DNA of 64,000 nt. Source: Rhynchonema sp. JSB1_4 (Eukaryota > Nematoda > Chromadorea > Monhysterida > Xyalidae). The notes below the pieces were generated by a model, which saw nothing but the letters and a program-made list of their open reading frames with translations, was not told the origin of the DNA and searched no databases. Both the position numbers and the translations under genes were made by a program. The stretch's first letter is position 1, and each line of letters opens with the position of its first letter. Of this stretch, positions 1 through 12,300 are shown in pieces. Location of the stretch: assembly GCA_030248065.1 (NCBI GenBank), contig JASAMV010003527.1, positions 1 to 64,000 of the forward strand, given 5' to 3'.

Positions 1-53
1 TGGTGCCCCAATTTCAAAAAACTTTGCCCGAAATTGCCCCCTCCTGCACTCAC

Positions 54-225
54 CGGATTCTGACTGTATTCGAGCAACACCTGATATGTACAGAAGATGG
101 CCCCGCATGCCGCCCCGATCATCAACACAATCCACAACGATCGAACGCAGATGTTACGTGAATGGATTAGATCGCTGATACCGTGCAGGGTGCTCCGTGA
201 TGCGTAGTCCGTCTCCAGTTCGCGT
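54..225 (-). CDS. DEG/ENaC-family sodium channel, TM1 exon (partial gene, runs off left edge)
   Basis: On the minus strand an acceptor (gcgcag) at 226 and a consensus donor (gtgagt) at 53 bound a 172-bp exon. It enters in phase 2 and leaves in phase 0. The peptide carries the family's pre-TM1 motif STLHGISDLI, followed by a hydrophobic helix (RSLWIVLMIGAACGAIF) and CTYQVLLEY. This is the standard start of amiloride-sensitive/degenerin/ASIC/FMRFamide-gated channels: a His-Gly gating motif just before the first membrane span. The proteins are trimeric plasma-membrane Na+ channels with two spans and a large Cys-rich ectodomain; the ectodomain and TM2 exons would lie beyond the left edge. The upstream N-terminal exon was not identified. 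The channel subtype cannot be told from this exon. Confidence 0.8.
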
Positions 226-540
226 CTGCGCACCAAAACGGTTATGACAAAAAGCGACCAGGAGCAAGAATAAGTTGTCGTGCGTATACTGCGTGCGCAT
301 TTGCATAAAAGCGAAAGTGGAAGACTGAACCTTGATAACACCCACGTCTGAGATCCAGATCCACAAGCCGCTACAGTTGAAACCCCAAAACCCGCAGGGT
401 CTAAAAGGTGAAAAATTCCGGTATTATGTTCTAAAATGACTCACATCATTTTTTCCACATTCTCCGACCCAATATTGTTATGTCGATGTCGATTATGTTT
501 CTTGTGTCTGGGTTTGATGAAGAATCGCGACTTTGACACC

Positions 541-652
541 GCCGGGGCCTGAGGGGGCGTGGGGGGGGGGGCCCCCCCCCCCCTGGGGGAGGAGGGGGGG
601 GGGGAAGCGGGGGCGAGGGGGGGAGGGGGGGGGGGGGGGGGATAGGGGGGTG
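541..652. repeat. G/C homopolymer low-complexity tract
   Basis: Long G runs, one C run and a few A/T interruptions make up about 110 bp. Several G runs of 5 or more in close succession could form G-quadruplexes on the plus strand. Length is likely to be unreliable in the assembly. Proline-rich frames read through it are artefacts of composition. Confidence 0.85.
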
Positions 653-819
653 AGCAGAGCATAATTTAAAAATTTAAATGCAGGCGTGTTGAAACCAAGT
701 TGCGTGGTAAAAAAACGGTTTGTGTGTATTCTGTACATAGTATATATGCTGTAAATTGTGTGTATATTCTGAGATTATCAGATTTTCAGCAGCTGCTGCA
801 CCCAATTTTTCTAATCAAA

Positions 820-1853
820 TGGACAAATTACTGTATATGCACATAAAATGCCGGCGAAAAACGCGCTCAGTATGACACGTACACATAGGTCCGACGCATA
901 GAACGACAGAATGACATTTTGAAATGCAAATTCAAGCAGCTGAAAGTGTTTGTCCCATCCAGAGATATGATCCTAAAACAGTCATTGCACAGTTGCTTTT
1001 GCTCAAAATGAGTGTGGATAAAAAATATGCTAATGAAACTGGTACAAATTGCGGGCGCACAACTGCGTGATGAGAGAGGAGCACTCAAGTAGCGACCATG
1101 TCAGCTTGGCTGATAATGTGTAAATTGAGTTAACTCACGTGAAGGCTGCACATGAAGACGGGTAACGTAAATTTCTCGAAACGCCCACCTGCACGTATGT
1201 AGCACAGTGTGGTTTGAAGAGCTTCTTTTTTTAAGCTAAAGTCGTTATTTTCAGAAGAGTGTCCTGCATTAGTCACTGCATTGTTCACGGACAGTTGGCA
1301 CAACAAAGCAAACACAGTTCGACGTGTCTGAACGTAAAAATCCGAAGCTGTTTATGATAAAATTCTTCCTTTGGGTGGTATAATGGAAAACAACCATTGG
1401 GGCTGCCTCAATCCATCAAATAACAGGTGACCACCAGAATAAGCTGGAAGACCCAGGCCGGCAGCCAAAAGATTATAAATTGGTCGTATTGAAAACGAGA
1501 TGGAGCACTTCATTTTTCGTGTGTGAGGACATAAAGCAGAAATGCACATAACGTGCCATAAATATTCTTCTTACGGGAGTTCATTTGTCTTCACAATCGG
1601 CTGGGTGGTAAATCAGGTCATCATCAGTAACGTAAACCAACAGCGTATTAATGTGGCTCACAGTGTACAAGGTCATCGTCAGTGCAAATGCACCGGAAGG
1701 CCACGTGATCCAAAGCACGAGCAAAGACGCACCAGTTGGTTCATAAACTCGCACACCCCATTGGTTAGTTCGCAAATGGACGACGTCACGACTCGGGTTC
1801 GCAAGACTGGTTTTCCATACTTTTTGATGCCGGGTGTGGACATGTGGTAACAT
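820..1853 (-). CDS. DRAM/FRAG1 (PF10277-type) multi-pass membrane protein, incomplete model
   Basis: Three minus-strand segments look like parts of one membrane protein. The frame in 1853-1590 holds a helix (LLVLWITWPSGAFALTM) followed by SHINTLLVYVTDDD and HPADC. That resembles the DRAM-family pattern of first helix, then HI-x-PYISD-x-G and P-x-x-C. A second helix (FWLPAWVFQLILVVTCYLM) lies at about 1470-1405. After an acceptor (tgttttag) near 971, a last segment reads HISGWDKHFQLLEFAFQNV, then a final helix and a stop near 820; W...LLEF is reminiscent of the conserved 'EW' helix. DRAM proteins have six spans and act in lysosome/autophagy or GPI-lipid remodelling. The exons for middle helices 2-4 were not found, so this may be a degenerate copy. 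The family call rests on motif resemblance only. Confidence 0.4.
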
Positions 1854-1923
1854 TGAGGAAACATCTGTTAACGCTTAAACAGTTTGCACCTTGCACTTTA
1901 CAATCGACCAAAACTTCTGACAA

Positions 1924-2478
1924 ATGATTTGTGAAAATTGTGGTGGACCAACAACCATTAAACCACCGATTAAAAACACCAGCTGGCAGACATTTTTCAC
2001 TGGTGAGAGAGAGGGAGACAAATTTCTGCTAAATCTGAAACGCGAACAGTGCTTCAACAAATGTTTTTGCTCATTTTGTAAGCACGCATACAAAAAAGCC
2101 AAAGTTCTGTGACCGCGTGGGCCGAAATTTGTCAAAGCATTTTGTGAAAAGGGGCGAAATAAAACTTGTCTGGTACACAAAACGACTCTCGTCAAACGCA
2201 GTCATCCTTGGTGGCAAAGTGTTACACCCAAGGCGGGTGCAAACGGGGATAAAACGGGTGTGATTTTAATGGATTATGTGAGTTTTGAGGCCCATAAAAT
2301 AAAAAATTGCCGATGTGCCCTTTCTCACACAGTCACAAGGGTGGCTCAAGAACCTGTGTGCACCAAAAAGACAGGTGGTCGGGCACTGACTTCTAAAATG
2401 TGCATGACTGAACAACCGACTGGGTGTGAAAGTCACTTATGCTACGTTTTCTCAGTGTCCAACAAGTCTCAATGGTAA
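1924..2478 (+). pseudogene. Cys-rich open frame interrupted by one in-frame TGA
   Basis: One frame stays open from ATG at 1924 to TAA at 2476-2478 except for a single TGA at about 2110. It encodes about 184 residues with Cys pairs: MICENCGG at the start, then CFCSFCKHAY, FCEKG, NCRCAL, CTKK, CMTEQPTGCESHLC. Such Cys density with C-x2-C spacing is unusual for random sequence and suggests a zinc-binding or secreted Cys-rich protein, or its relic. I do not recognise the family. The stop could be a disabling mutation, a sequencing error, a short intron I cannot place, or recoding. No introns were apparent, so a retrocopy or transposon-derived ORF is also possible. Confidence 0.3.
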
Positions 2479-2499
2479 ACGGGGAGAAAAGCAAAGCGG

Positions 2500-5150
2500 A
2501 TTGAAGTCAAGAAATCAAACGGTAGCGTGCTGGCAGTAGACGCACGCAGTGGAAAACTAAACGAACGGTGGTCAATGCTACCGGACGTTTCCATTTCCAG
2601 CCCCGGGTCTCACTAAGAAGTGGCGGATATTCAGAGCTTCCTGAAATAATTCCCATGTACACGCATGTAGTGGACCCCTAGGGTCAAAACGGGACCGTTT
2701 CCATTTACCGCCTAGGTTGTGTATTCGGAAGGGGCCTGGAAGTAGAAAACTCCGTTGTGAGTGACAAGCACGCACTCTGACTTTGCGATGCTGTTTCGCA
2801 AAAAAAACAGTCGCCTTCTGCAGTAACAGAATTAAACCCGGTTCATTGTGATGAATTTTGCAGGTAATGAACAATCTCCGACCGCCTTGTGGATATTTAG
2901 GTGGATAGGAACACTGTTCTGTCAAAAATATTCATTTATTTTTTGAAATTTGTGGTGGTTGTTTTGAAATTAATCACGCAACGGTTTTTCTGAACTGTTC
3001 TGTGTGAAGTAAACAAGATTGGTTTCCACAATGACGAGGAGACGTTTTTGGTACAAATTTGTCTCGACCTGCTTTCTAAACCGGGAGGTGCACCAGATCA
3101 TCATTGGCACATACGAGTGAACCACATATGTACCTACAATTGAGCCCCCGGTGGTTGACCAAAAGCTGACTGAGATTACATTTCATTGGCATCAAAAACA
3201 TGCAGCTATACTTACGATACTGTGGGGAATGAAAGTGAAGTTATTACATATGGACAGTGAAAAAATTTACCCAATTAAGTTGATCCTGATTTCAGGAAAA
3301 ACCATTTGATCCCCACTAATAGTCGTTATACCATCTGATTAAACTTATAGTACGCATTTATCTTGTAAAAAGCATGTAAACTGTTCGTGGCGCGCACAAG
3401 TTTTATTAGTGACTACGTGGTGGCCTCCAATCGAAGCGAATAAAGCTTTTGGCAAGCGGATGCGCGCTCGCGTTTGCATCAGACAAAATTAGTCCCCAGA
3501 GTTGTGCAAAAACACTGCTATCTCGGTGTTCGGCCGAGAATAAGTTCGGGAGCACTTGGCACCTCAGCAGAAGAATGGCTTTCGCTCTGGTTATGAAAAA
3601 TGAGCCGCTTTTTCATAAATCGAGCCAAATTTCTGTTCAAATCTGCGCATGTGCGGGTGTCAGCTGCAAGATTGACTGACGACCTCCTTCCAGGGTCATG
3701 CGAGGCCGTCAGTAGTGATGTGACACTGTAAAAGTTGCTGTGTATCTGAAGTCTGCCAAAATCGTCAATTTTCTTGTCAAATGTGCGGTTCAGAAAAAGC
3801 CTCGCGCCGGAAGATTCAAAAAAGTTTCAATTTTAAAATGTGCTGTATTGAACACGTTACAGTACTCTCAAAATCTTGGCTAAAAATGAAGCCCACACGG
3901 GTTTAGGGCGGGAAAGCTTACACATGGGTAGTGGGCACTCAGAGCGACCTTCACTTTGCATGGAGAAATACATAGAAAGAACTGTTAGTTTTATTAACGT
4001 CGTAAAATCGCTGAAAAACGGTTTGCGGTTAAGATTTGGTCGGACGGCCAAATTACTCACAAAGTATTGGAGTGTATGTACTGTACATACAAAGGTACAT
4101 AGATTTTCTTTTCCGTAAACCAACCTGCGCGACCTTTCACGATTTATGTCCTGCTCCCTCCGCTTCGAACTGGTATATGGTAATTGGTGCAGTCTATTCT
4201 CCTTATAGTGAGATAAACGCAACCCGGCATTCTTGGTCGCTTCGCCTATGAAGAATACTCACACTGTAAAATACATACCTGTATTAAAACCGAAGGCATC
4301 GCAGATTGCTGGGTACCAAGCTGTTGCTTACTATATGACGACGATTTCACCACAAAGAGGGTCGCTATAAAGAGGCTGAACTGCATCAAAGTATTCGGTA
4401 CATTAGAAGGCGGTTCACCGTACCGAAGGCGCCAGATGTGTGCATTTTGGCAACAAACCCTTGACTGAAAGCAAGTTCACCCAAACGTACAGGAAACGAA
4501 TGAACGACAAGAAAGAACAAGCGCGACTGAAGTGCTGTTGTGTTGAGCCCTCGCTGGGTCATTTATTTGGCGCAGTCAATTTATCAAAGTTGGCGTCAAA
4601 CCGAAACGGACAACAAAATGCAAGTATATCGGTTTGGTTCGATCTTGTGGTTATAGGAAACAAGCAAGTGCTTGTGGCAACTCCGGTTACAAAAAATAAT
4701 GACGGAACGACCCACAGGGTGCCGGGGTTATCCATCGTGGCAATATATGTACATATGCTGTCTTGTCTCCGTTAACCGGTGCAAAAAGTTGCACAACTTG
4801 AAAAAACGAACCGAAAGCAAGCAAACAAACGTTCCAGAAACTTTTTCAGAAGTGAAGGTATACCGCAGGCTGTTTGTTTTCTTTTCGAAAAACACCTTGG
4901 GAATTCAGCGATCTGACCTTGACGCAATCAGGATGAATTGATTGCTGTTTAGCAAAACGGATGGACGCGCACACAGCTTTGGCCAATTCGAAACAGCAAG
5001 TTGCAAAAAAACAGCGCATTTGCGATCATAGTGCCAAGGAAAGCGGTTGCTGCAAATTGGTTTTCGCAAAATCCAAATCCAAAACAAATAATTTTTTTTC
5101 GAGCCACTGATCAACCAGTCTTTTCAGAAAAAGACAGCTAGCCAACAGCA
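2500..5150. other. No supported gene
   Basis: Short frames occur on both strands, the longest about 120 codons on the minus strand near 2578-2925 and 3857-4222. None shows a domain, splice context or repeated family pattern that I can support. Confidence 0.5.
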
Positions 5151-5153
5151 GAG

Positions 5154-5434
5154 GTATTGGTCGCACAATGACCATATAAGAATTCATCAAAATCAATCCT
5201 GATTTTCACGTTCAGTCACTCTTAACTACTGTGCTATTTGTGATTCTCACAAAACATTTTCAGCTGAAAATAATCTGGCAGATCAACCACGTAGCCGCAG
5301 GTCTGAAACATTCTCTTTACTACGTGTTTTATGTGTGATCGCGCAACGCAACGTCATTGCCCCGTCACTAGCCTGCTTTGCGATTCAGGAAAAAAATTTG
5401 ACCAATTCTTATAAAGTCATTGTGCGACCAATAC
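5154..5434. mobile_element. 281-bp MITE, family 1, copy 1
   Basis: The ends are inverted repeats: gtattggtcgcacaatga at the left and tcattgtgcgaccaatac at the right. A second copy of the same length and orientation lies at 45120-45400, with roughly 90% identity by eye along the whole unit. There is no coding capacity, so this is a non-autonomous DNA element. Confidence 0.85.
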
Positions 5435-5635
5435 ATTAGGAATGCCCCGTTTGGTCTTGGGGAGTCTGTGGGTTTTATCACAAAAATGCTTTATGTTGAC
5501 AAATTAACTTCACAAATGTTTTAGGGCTGGTTTTGTACTTTCCAGACATTAGCTAGGAAATGCAACACAGCTTCGGTCAGTAAGTTTTTATTTGCATCTA
5601 ATTTTTAGACACCCATTCATTGTTGCAGTCAAAGA

Positions 5636-5896
5636 ATGCAATTATCTTGGAATTCCAACGTATGTACAGTATTTCGCATGTTAATCTCAGTTTACATCGA
5701 AACTGCAACTACAACTACAGTATGCGCAATAACATTGGCTTACGCGTCTGTTTTGATCGAAATTCCTGTTCACGAGCACCAGAAAGGTTGTCCCTCTCTC
5801 TTCAATTCCCCACTGTTCAACTTTTCTTGTGCCCATTCGAAATGCCTTTGCTATTTGCATGAACTTAAGGTTGAAAACATGATCACTAAAGTTTGA
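5636..5896 (+). CDS. Small Cys-containing ORF, doubtful
   Basis: The frame follows an acceptor-like tract (tcattgttgcag) ending at 5630. It encodes about 86 residues with a central hydrophobic stretch (VCAITLAYASVLIEIPV), then a tail with four Cys including the CAHSKCLC cluster. It could be a terminal exon of a small secreted or membrane protein, or chance. No partner exon was recognised. Confidence 0.2.
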   Translation: MQLSWNSNVCTVFRMLISVYIETATTTTVCAITLAYASVLIEIPVHEHQKGCPSLFNSPLFNFSCAHSKCLCYLHELKVENMITKV

Positions 5897-6150
5897 CGAA
5901 ATATTGAAGGCGAATAATCATGGTTAAGTCATTAAAGTTAAAGCCAGAGTTATGCATGATTGGCTGGAATCCTAACAGCGAAACTTCATAAACGAATTTT
6001 CATAAATTGTGTCATAAGGTAATGTTAGTATTGTTTGGTCACATGGAAATAATTTGACAGTTTGCTTCTCATTCATAATTGCTCTTAATCAAAAGAGATG
6101 ACATAAAACTGTCAAACCATCTTCAATTCTCAATTGGTTCAAATGTAAAT

Positions 6151-8739
6151 TCATTTCTTTTTCGGTTTCGGCTTGGTTTTCTCCGTTTTCGAATCCGAAT
6201 CTGAGTCATCGGAGCTTGAGCTCGACGAGGACGACTCGTCCTCCTCATCAGATTTCTTTTTCTTTTCAACTCGCACACTTTCCAGTTGTGACTTTTTCTT
6301 TTTCGTTTTCTTCGTTTTAACACTTTCGCTTGTGTCCGCGTCTTTCGGTTTCTTCTTTTTCTTTTTCGCCTTTTCCGTTTCATCTGATTTTTCTTCAGTC
6401 GGCTTCTTCTTCTTTTTCTTTTTGGTTTTCTCAGTGTCATCAGATTTTTCCTCCGTTTGTTTCTTCTTCTTTTTCTTTTTCTTCTTTTTCTTTGCGGATG
6501 ACTCACTCATGACGGATCCTGTGATGTTTCAATAAAATTAGGATTGGAAATGAAATTTTAAAGTTTTCTCAGCAGTGCAGCCTGTCCTGTTTATGGTGAG
6601 CTGAAAGCGACCCGCCATTGCTATCGGGAGATTAACGGCGGACTAATTGCGAAGCAAAATATTGTTCAAACAACAGTCGTCGTCACTATGAAAAGGGTAG
6701 ACTGTATCTTCATTTCCCGACCCTGTTCAGTGCTTTCACTGGTTGTCGTGGTTGGTTCGGTTGAAACATCATCATATTCAGTGGCTGTCTTTTCCTCTTC
6801 CGTCACCACCACTTCTCCGCCCAGGGGTTTGGCCAATGATTCCAGCTTGGCACGTTCTGTCTCCCAACGATGGTGTGCCTCGGTGGTCTGCAGTGGGGGC
6901 TGGGGGTTAGGGGTCAGAAGCTCAGGTACATACGCCCTGCCCTCTTTACAGCTATACAAAATCTAAAGTCGTCATTTTCGGTCGCTATTCCCTGCAAATA
7001 TTAACTGTTGTGACATCTGGATACTAAGGACAGATTTGATTCCAAAAATTTTCGTCACGTGGAGGATTTCACAAGGAAGAGTGTCACAGTAAAACCCGGG
7101 ATAGAAAGGGCATGCTGCATCAAACATGCTTTTGAGTCACCCCACCCCATTGAATGAGCGAACAGTCCTATGATACCTGATATTTAATGCCCTCATTCAA
7201 TTCGTGAAGCCAATAGTTGAGATGCACAATGCCGCACAACACTGTCGTTGACATCGCAACTGCGACCGCGCTCAGGAACGCAACTGCCAGCCAGTTGACG
7301 CAATCACGGCGAATTGCTATAAATGAAGGGTAATCGGTATTTTTGAGCGTAAAAAACTTTTTATGAGCATGGCATACACTACCGGCGCAAAGTTTCTGTC
7401 CCCATCTGATGTATCCGGGTTCGCAATGGCAATGAGGCGACCAGGGTTGGCTCACATCGGGCATGCACGATTGCTCACAACCACCGTAATGGCACGGGTC
7501 GGACAGCTCGACAGCTGTAAATGAAGATACATAAGAGCACAGTGTTGTCCAAGACAATTTGAATTTTTTTTAAAATTGAATTTCAGCAAACGCACGTGAA
7601 AACTCGCAGATGACGAGCGCGTGGTACCACTGGTTGTCGCACGGATAATCATCTAGTCTGCCGTTCTTCTTGCAGACCTTGGCGCAATTACCGTCCGTTG
7701 CCGCATCACTTTGGTAGTTGTCCAGCGCTGATCTGCCATCTTTACCGTCGGAACCCTGATGTCAGACAATGGGCTACTGCATGTATGCCATATCGACTGT
7801 CTGTAGTAACATGCGACTTCAAAATATGATCTACCCCGTTTAGTGACAGGATAGGACCCTATTAGGAAAGATCCTCAAAGTCGTTAAGACATTGTTGTTA
7901 GACTGAGGACCAGGCTATCAGTCATTCTATGGCGGGTAACCACGAAGGTCACTGTGTTTTGAATCCAGAATTACCTAACCTCGATCCAAAACCACCAAGG
8001 ATCATGTTCGGTCCGATATTCTGCCTCCGAATCGGGGTCAGTGAGCTCTGCATTCGCATGCTCTGGGGTGCCTTCTTTGTCCAGCCAGTGCCATTTCCTG
8101 CCCCAGGCCTTCGTATCGGTCAAATCTTCATTGTCGTTCGTTTGTTTAAGACGGGTCCATGCGCTGGGCTTGCACTCTCGCAGTTGGTCAGACTCTTTCA
8201 TGAAATCCTAAACACAAAAATAATGCCTCTAGAATTTATTCGGATACTTTTTGCTTGTTTTTTTGCCCACCTCCGGCAGCGTCGGGATCAATGCGGCGGC
8301 GACTTTGCTGTTCTTACGTGAAACATCATCAGCACGCCACAGCGCGGACTCTTGTCGAATGGCTTGGTTGTTGTCGATAAATGTCAGATGCTTGGCACAA
8401 TGGTCGATTGCTTCAGAATGGGTCCTCCGCACATAGGTGTCCTGCCAGGGTGACCCTTCCATTGCGATTACGTAGCACATTGATTGCTTTTTATTGGCTC
8501 CGGCTTGATGTTTCAATAGGATACCGTCCATTCTGTGACAGGTTCGGTTCAGATGGACTTCGTTACTGACATGCGGCGGATTGGTGTAGATCTTGGTGTT
8601 GTAACCTGAGAAATTGGAAGTAATTTGTTAAAAATTTAGGCTTCACTCAAATAAAGTATTCTTTCAAACCCGTTGAAGATTGAAACGCTGTCATTAGCAG
8701 TAGAATTAGCGCCGAAATCGGTTGAATGTCTGAAATCAT
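6151..8739 (-). CDS. Lectin-EGF receptor A: CTLD-like / EGF / TM with poly-Lys tail
   Basis: The gene has eight exons: 8739-8670, 8605-8271, 8207-7980, 7755-7596, 7514-7383, 7316-7177, 6887-6740 and 6518-6151. Phases agree throughout and give 526 residues. The first exon is a signal peptide (ISALILLLMTAF). Exons 2-4 form a C-type-lectin-like region (CYVIAMEG, ALWRADD, AWTRLKQ, then C-x3-C and WYHALVICEF). Exon 5 is an EGF module ending CHCEPGYIRWGQKLC. Exon 6 is one membrane helix (LAVAFLSAVAVAMSTTVLC). The tail is a Thr/Glu-rich exon, then an exon with an 11-Lys run and a C-terminal block of eight Ser followed by DDSDSDS. The likely product is a type I surface receptor or adhesion protein. 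It is the first of three tandem paralogues. The exon-7 donor is ambiguous: 6740, or a nearby phase-1 site at about 6718. Confidence 0.8.
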
Positions 8740-9363
8740 GTCGGTATGATGACGGCGGTGTGGTCATGCAAGTCGAATTTGGATGCTTTGTCGTCGAAGA
8801 TCAATGGAAATTGTTTTGTTTCTTCATTCACCTCTTCATAAACGTAAACGGTTTTAGTAAGTTTTTGCATTAGTGGTCTATTGCTGTGTTGGAAGTCCAA
8901 AATGGTAACATAAACCGCGATTCATGGCAATGGTAACCCGCAACGTGTTTCGCTGTGATTGTTGTGGTATGGTAATGCTCCGTCCAGCTGGTTGTTGATT
9001 TTCAGTTTTGTCAATTGTCGAAATGGTCGAGCCAAGATGATGTACACAAAGTTCCAGAAATTCTTCGATCGTTAGCGAATGCAGTCAGCTCAGCAGTCGT
9101 CAAACATTTGGTACCACCAACAAGTCTGATTATAGTTGATTACTTCCATACTTCAAATTATAGCGGTTCAGAGTTGAGGATCACATTGCAGATTCTTGAG
9201 AGCATTACAATGGCTGAGAAGGCAAATTATTACTTTAGGTATGGCCAGAGGCAGGAGAAAAATGCAAGCAGTTATCAGTGGGCAGCTCCAATCAATCGAT
9301 ACTTTTTAATTGGCGTCAAAATTTCACATTTTCAAACTTTCTTTCTCCCTTTTCTCTTTGTTT

Positions 9364-12300
9364 CTACTTTTTTCTTCCTTTGCCACTTCGTTTTTTCGTT
9401 GGTACTCTTTTCTTTTTCCGCGTTTTCGAGTTCGAATCAGAGCTGGAGCTCGACGACGACTTTTTGTTAGACGAACGGCGCTGGGTCTGAGACAAGAAAA
9501 ATTTTTGGGTCACACTGTATTGGCAGTCACTTGTATTTGGAAGTTTAATTTATGGAAAACCGCCTGACACACCGGTTTCTTTGTCACTTTCTTGTTGAGC
9601 ACCTTTTTCTTGGCAGCGGTCTTGCTCGATTTGTCATCTTTGTCACGTGATGGTCGCTTCTTTTTCTTTCCGATTGACATGCTCACGGATTCTGTGAGAA
9701 AAGCACTGGTTTTCTTTTTTATGAGAAATTTTCATTTATGAAGTCAAGCAAATGAGAAACAGTGGTCACTATTAAATACGGCAATCGATCATGTCCGACC
9801 CAGGCCTACACACCTGGTCACGTGACCATTTTGCACTGACTGTCAGATGACTGATCGGCCACGAAACGGTTATGTTTCATACAACAAAACACTCAGTTTG
9901 ACACAAAATATTGCGAAAATAAAATAAAAAATCGAAGCACTTCTTGTCTGATCTTTTTCAGTGTTGTCAGTGGCGGACGCGGTGAACATCTCCGATTGGG
10001 CCGACTGGGTTGCTGTGCGTGACACTTCGCCGATCAACGTTTTGTCCCAGAACACCGAGTCGGGCTCATCGCTCGGCAAACGCAGTTCACCACGCTTAAC
10101 GAAACATCAGCGGTTATTTGCACTGCCAGAGTTATAACTGATTGCACTGTATCGCAACCCCTGTTACCCACTAGTTGGTCAAACTGTGAGAAAATAGAAA
10201 ACTTGCGGGTTCACGGCGATCGGGGACCGAACTATACATAGATAAATAAGACGCTAAACAGAGGGTCACGATAAAAGGGATGCAGTACATCGCAATCCAT
10301 TTTCACTCCGACAACAACAAAACTGATTGATGTCATTTATGTAGTGTTGAATATGAGACGTTTGTTATCAGATTGCCTGGCTGGTAATCTAAATGACAAG
10401 CCAGCTGCACTAGCCCAGTATTTTCCATCCTCATTCACTTCGAACAGCCAGTAGTTGCAATAGAAGCAGCCGCAACACACTGTGCATGCAATCACGACTG
10501 CGAAAGCGGTCGCTAGTGAGACTACGGATGCGATCACACAGTCGTCACGGCGGATGGCTGTAAATCTAGCAAAAGTTAGACACGGAATTTTCGAAAACAA
10601 TTGTACCTCTTTACAGCGACATGGTCGGAACCCGTGATTTTTAGTCACAAAAGAATGTTCGCAGAGTAAAATGACCTGAATGGCAGACTGTGGGTGATAT
10701 TTTTGAAACGGTGTAAAGGTCAGTTGGGTGTAAAGGTCGGTGGAAAGCTCGGTCGACAGCTCAGTGTGATAGACCTCGGTATAAACTTGAAACATTCCAC
10801 GTTAATAACAGGCAATGTTTCACGTTTACACCGAGCAACGCCGACCGAGCTTTCGACCGAACTTTACACCGACCTTTGCGCCCAACTGACCTTTACACCG
10901 TTTCGAAAATTCCGCCCTATGAACCAAGCTCACTGGTATGTAGGTATGTACATATGTATACTGTATGAAGCGTTTCACTACAAAGACAGTCGCTATCAAT
11001 GGTGTTGTACACTGTGATTTCAATTCCAGCTTGTTATAAAGTACCGGCACAAAGTTTCCGTCCCCATCTGATGTATCCGGGTTCGCAATGGCAATGAGGC
11101 ATCCAGGGTTGGCTCACATCGGGCATGCACAATTGCTCACAACCACCGTTGTCGGCAGAGCACGGGTCGGACAGGTCGACAGCTGGCAACAATTGGTAGT
11201 TGTTGTTAAAAATTGAAAACAATACCAAATTCAGTCGCCCTCTTTGTACTGGCATGATCGGAATCCGCTGTTTTCGATCACTCACAACATTTAAATGCCC
11301 AACTCAATGGCGCTGTCGCCAGGAACACTACAAGGCGAGTCCCTATAAATAAACCATACGTCCATTCCATTTTAGCGGAAAAATTGTCAAACATCAGTTT
11401 CACAAACCATCGAACTCGCAAACGATTGCCTGCGGCTGTCCACCTTGGCATCTCAAGTCATTCAATCGTCCGTCTTGCCTGCACACAACTGCGCACTCAG
11501 CACTGGTCAACACGTCGAAATCGTTGTTCAACGCTGACTTGCCCACTTGCCTTGTGCTCGTTGGCTGGTATATGCAGTACGTGTATGTACATCGTTGGCT
11601 GATGTTTCACTCATGAGAACTCCAGAACTGGACAAGCTATACAACTGCTTGTCAGAAGACTCGCTGAATAGCACAAAAGTACTGACGATGACCTGTTGCA
11701 CCAGCCGTCGGTGAAAACAAACTCGATTGCAAGAGTACACGCTGCACTATTCTTGTCACTAATCATGCAATCTATCTTTGTTCAAAGTAAACTGTGCGAC
11801 AATACTTACCTCGAGCCAAAACCACCACGGATCATTTGCTTTGCGATAGTTTTCATCGTTCGATTCCGTAAGAGCTACAGGTTCATTCCGATCGGCTTCA
11901 ATCCAATGCCAATTTTTGCCATAATTCTCCTGCTTGCCCTTTATACCGTTGTCGTCCTCGGTGATCGCAGAGAGTCCTGGACTGCCTCCCCCGTCACACA
12001 ATTGCTTCAGTCGCGTCCACGCAGCACCGTGCTTCGCGCAAGCCGCATCAATCTTCGGCTGGACTTTGTTGCGCACTGGCTGCAAGACCAGATTACTGTA
12101 TAGGTTACTGTAGCCGTATAGTCCAGCCACGTGCTCATGAGACGACTCTTTTTGAGCTTGCTTGGCCAGATTAAAAAATGCGCCGGTTACACGGGTTTTC
12201 GCAAACAAAAGAAAGAGATTGGGCCGAGACAGATGATGACAAATTCCAGCTGGCTGACCTCAATTTGTTGCGTGCTTGCGCGAACAGCAACGTTGTTCAA

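Noticed and set aside
154..366. Minus-strand frame containing WISDVGV, at first sight a DRAM-type ISD-x-G motif
   Set aside because: A different frame of the same strand holds the DEG/ENaC TM1 exon with good splice sites, so the motif is coincidental.
2578..2925. 115-codon minus-strand frame
   Set aside because: No splice partner, domain or conservation clue; kept only as a chance frame.
6151..6510. Stand-alone Lys-rich protein starting MSESSAKKKK
   Set aside because: An acceptor lies just upstream. The phase-1 entry and the flanking 'SV' match the tail exons of receptors B and C, so it is the last exon of receptor A.
6173..6535. Phe/Ser-rich frame on the plus strand
   Set aside because: Antisense shadow of the Lys-rich tail exon.
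9015..9470. 151-codon plus-strand frame
   Set aside because: Overlaps the antisense of receptor B's last exon; its hydrophobic run is the complement of Lys/Ser codons.
10694..11017. 107-codon plus-strand frame
   Set aside because: Most of it is the 230-bp MITE, and the frame is also open in the copy at 23777-24005 because of the palindrome.
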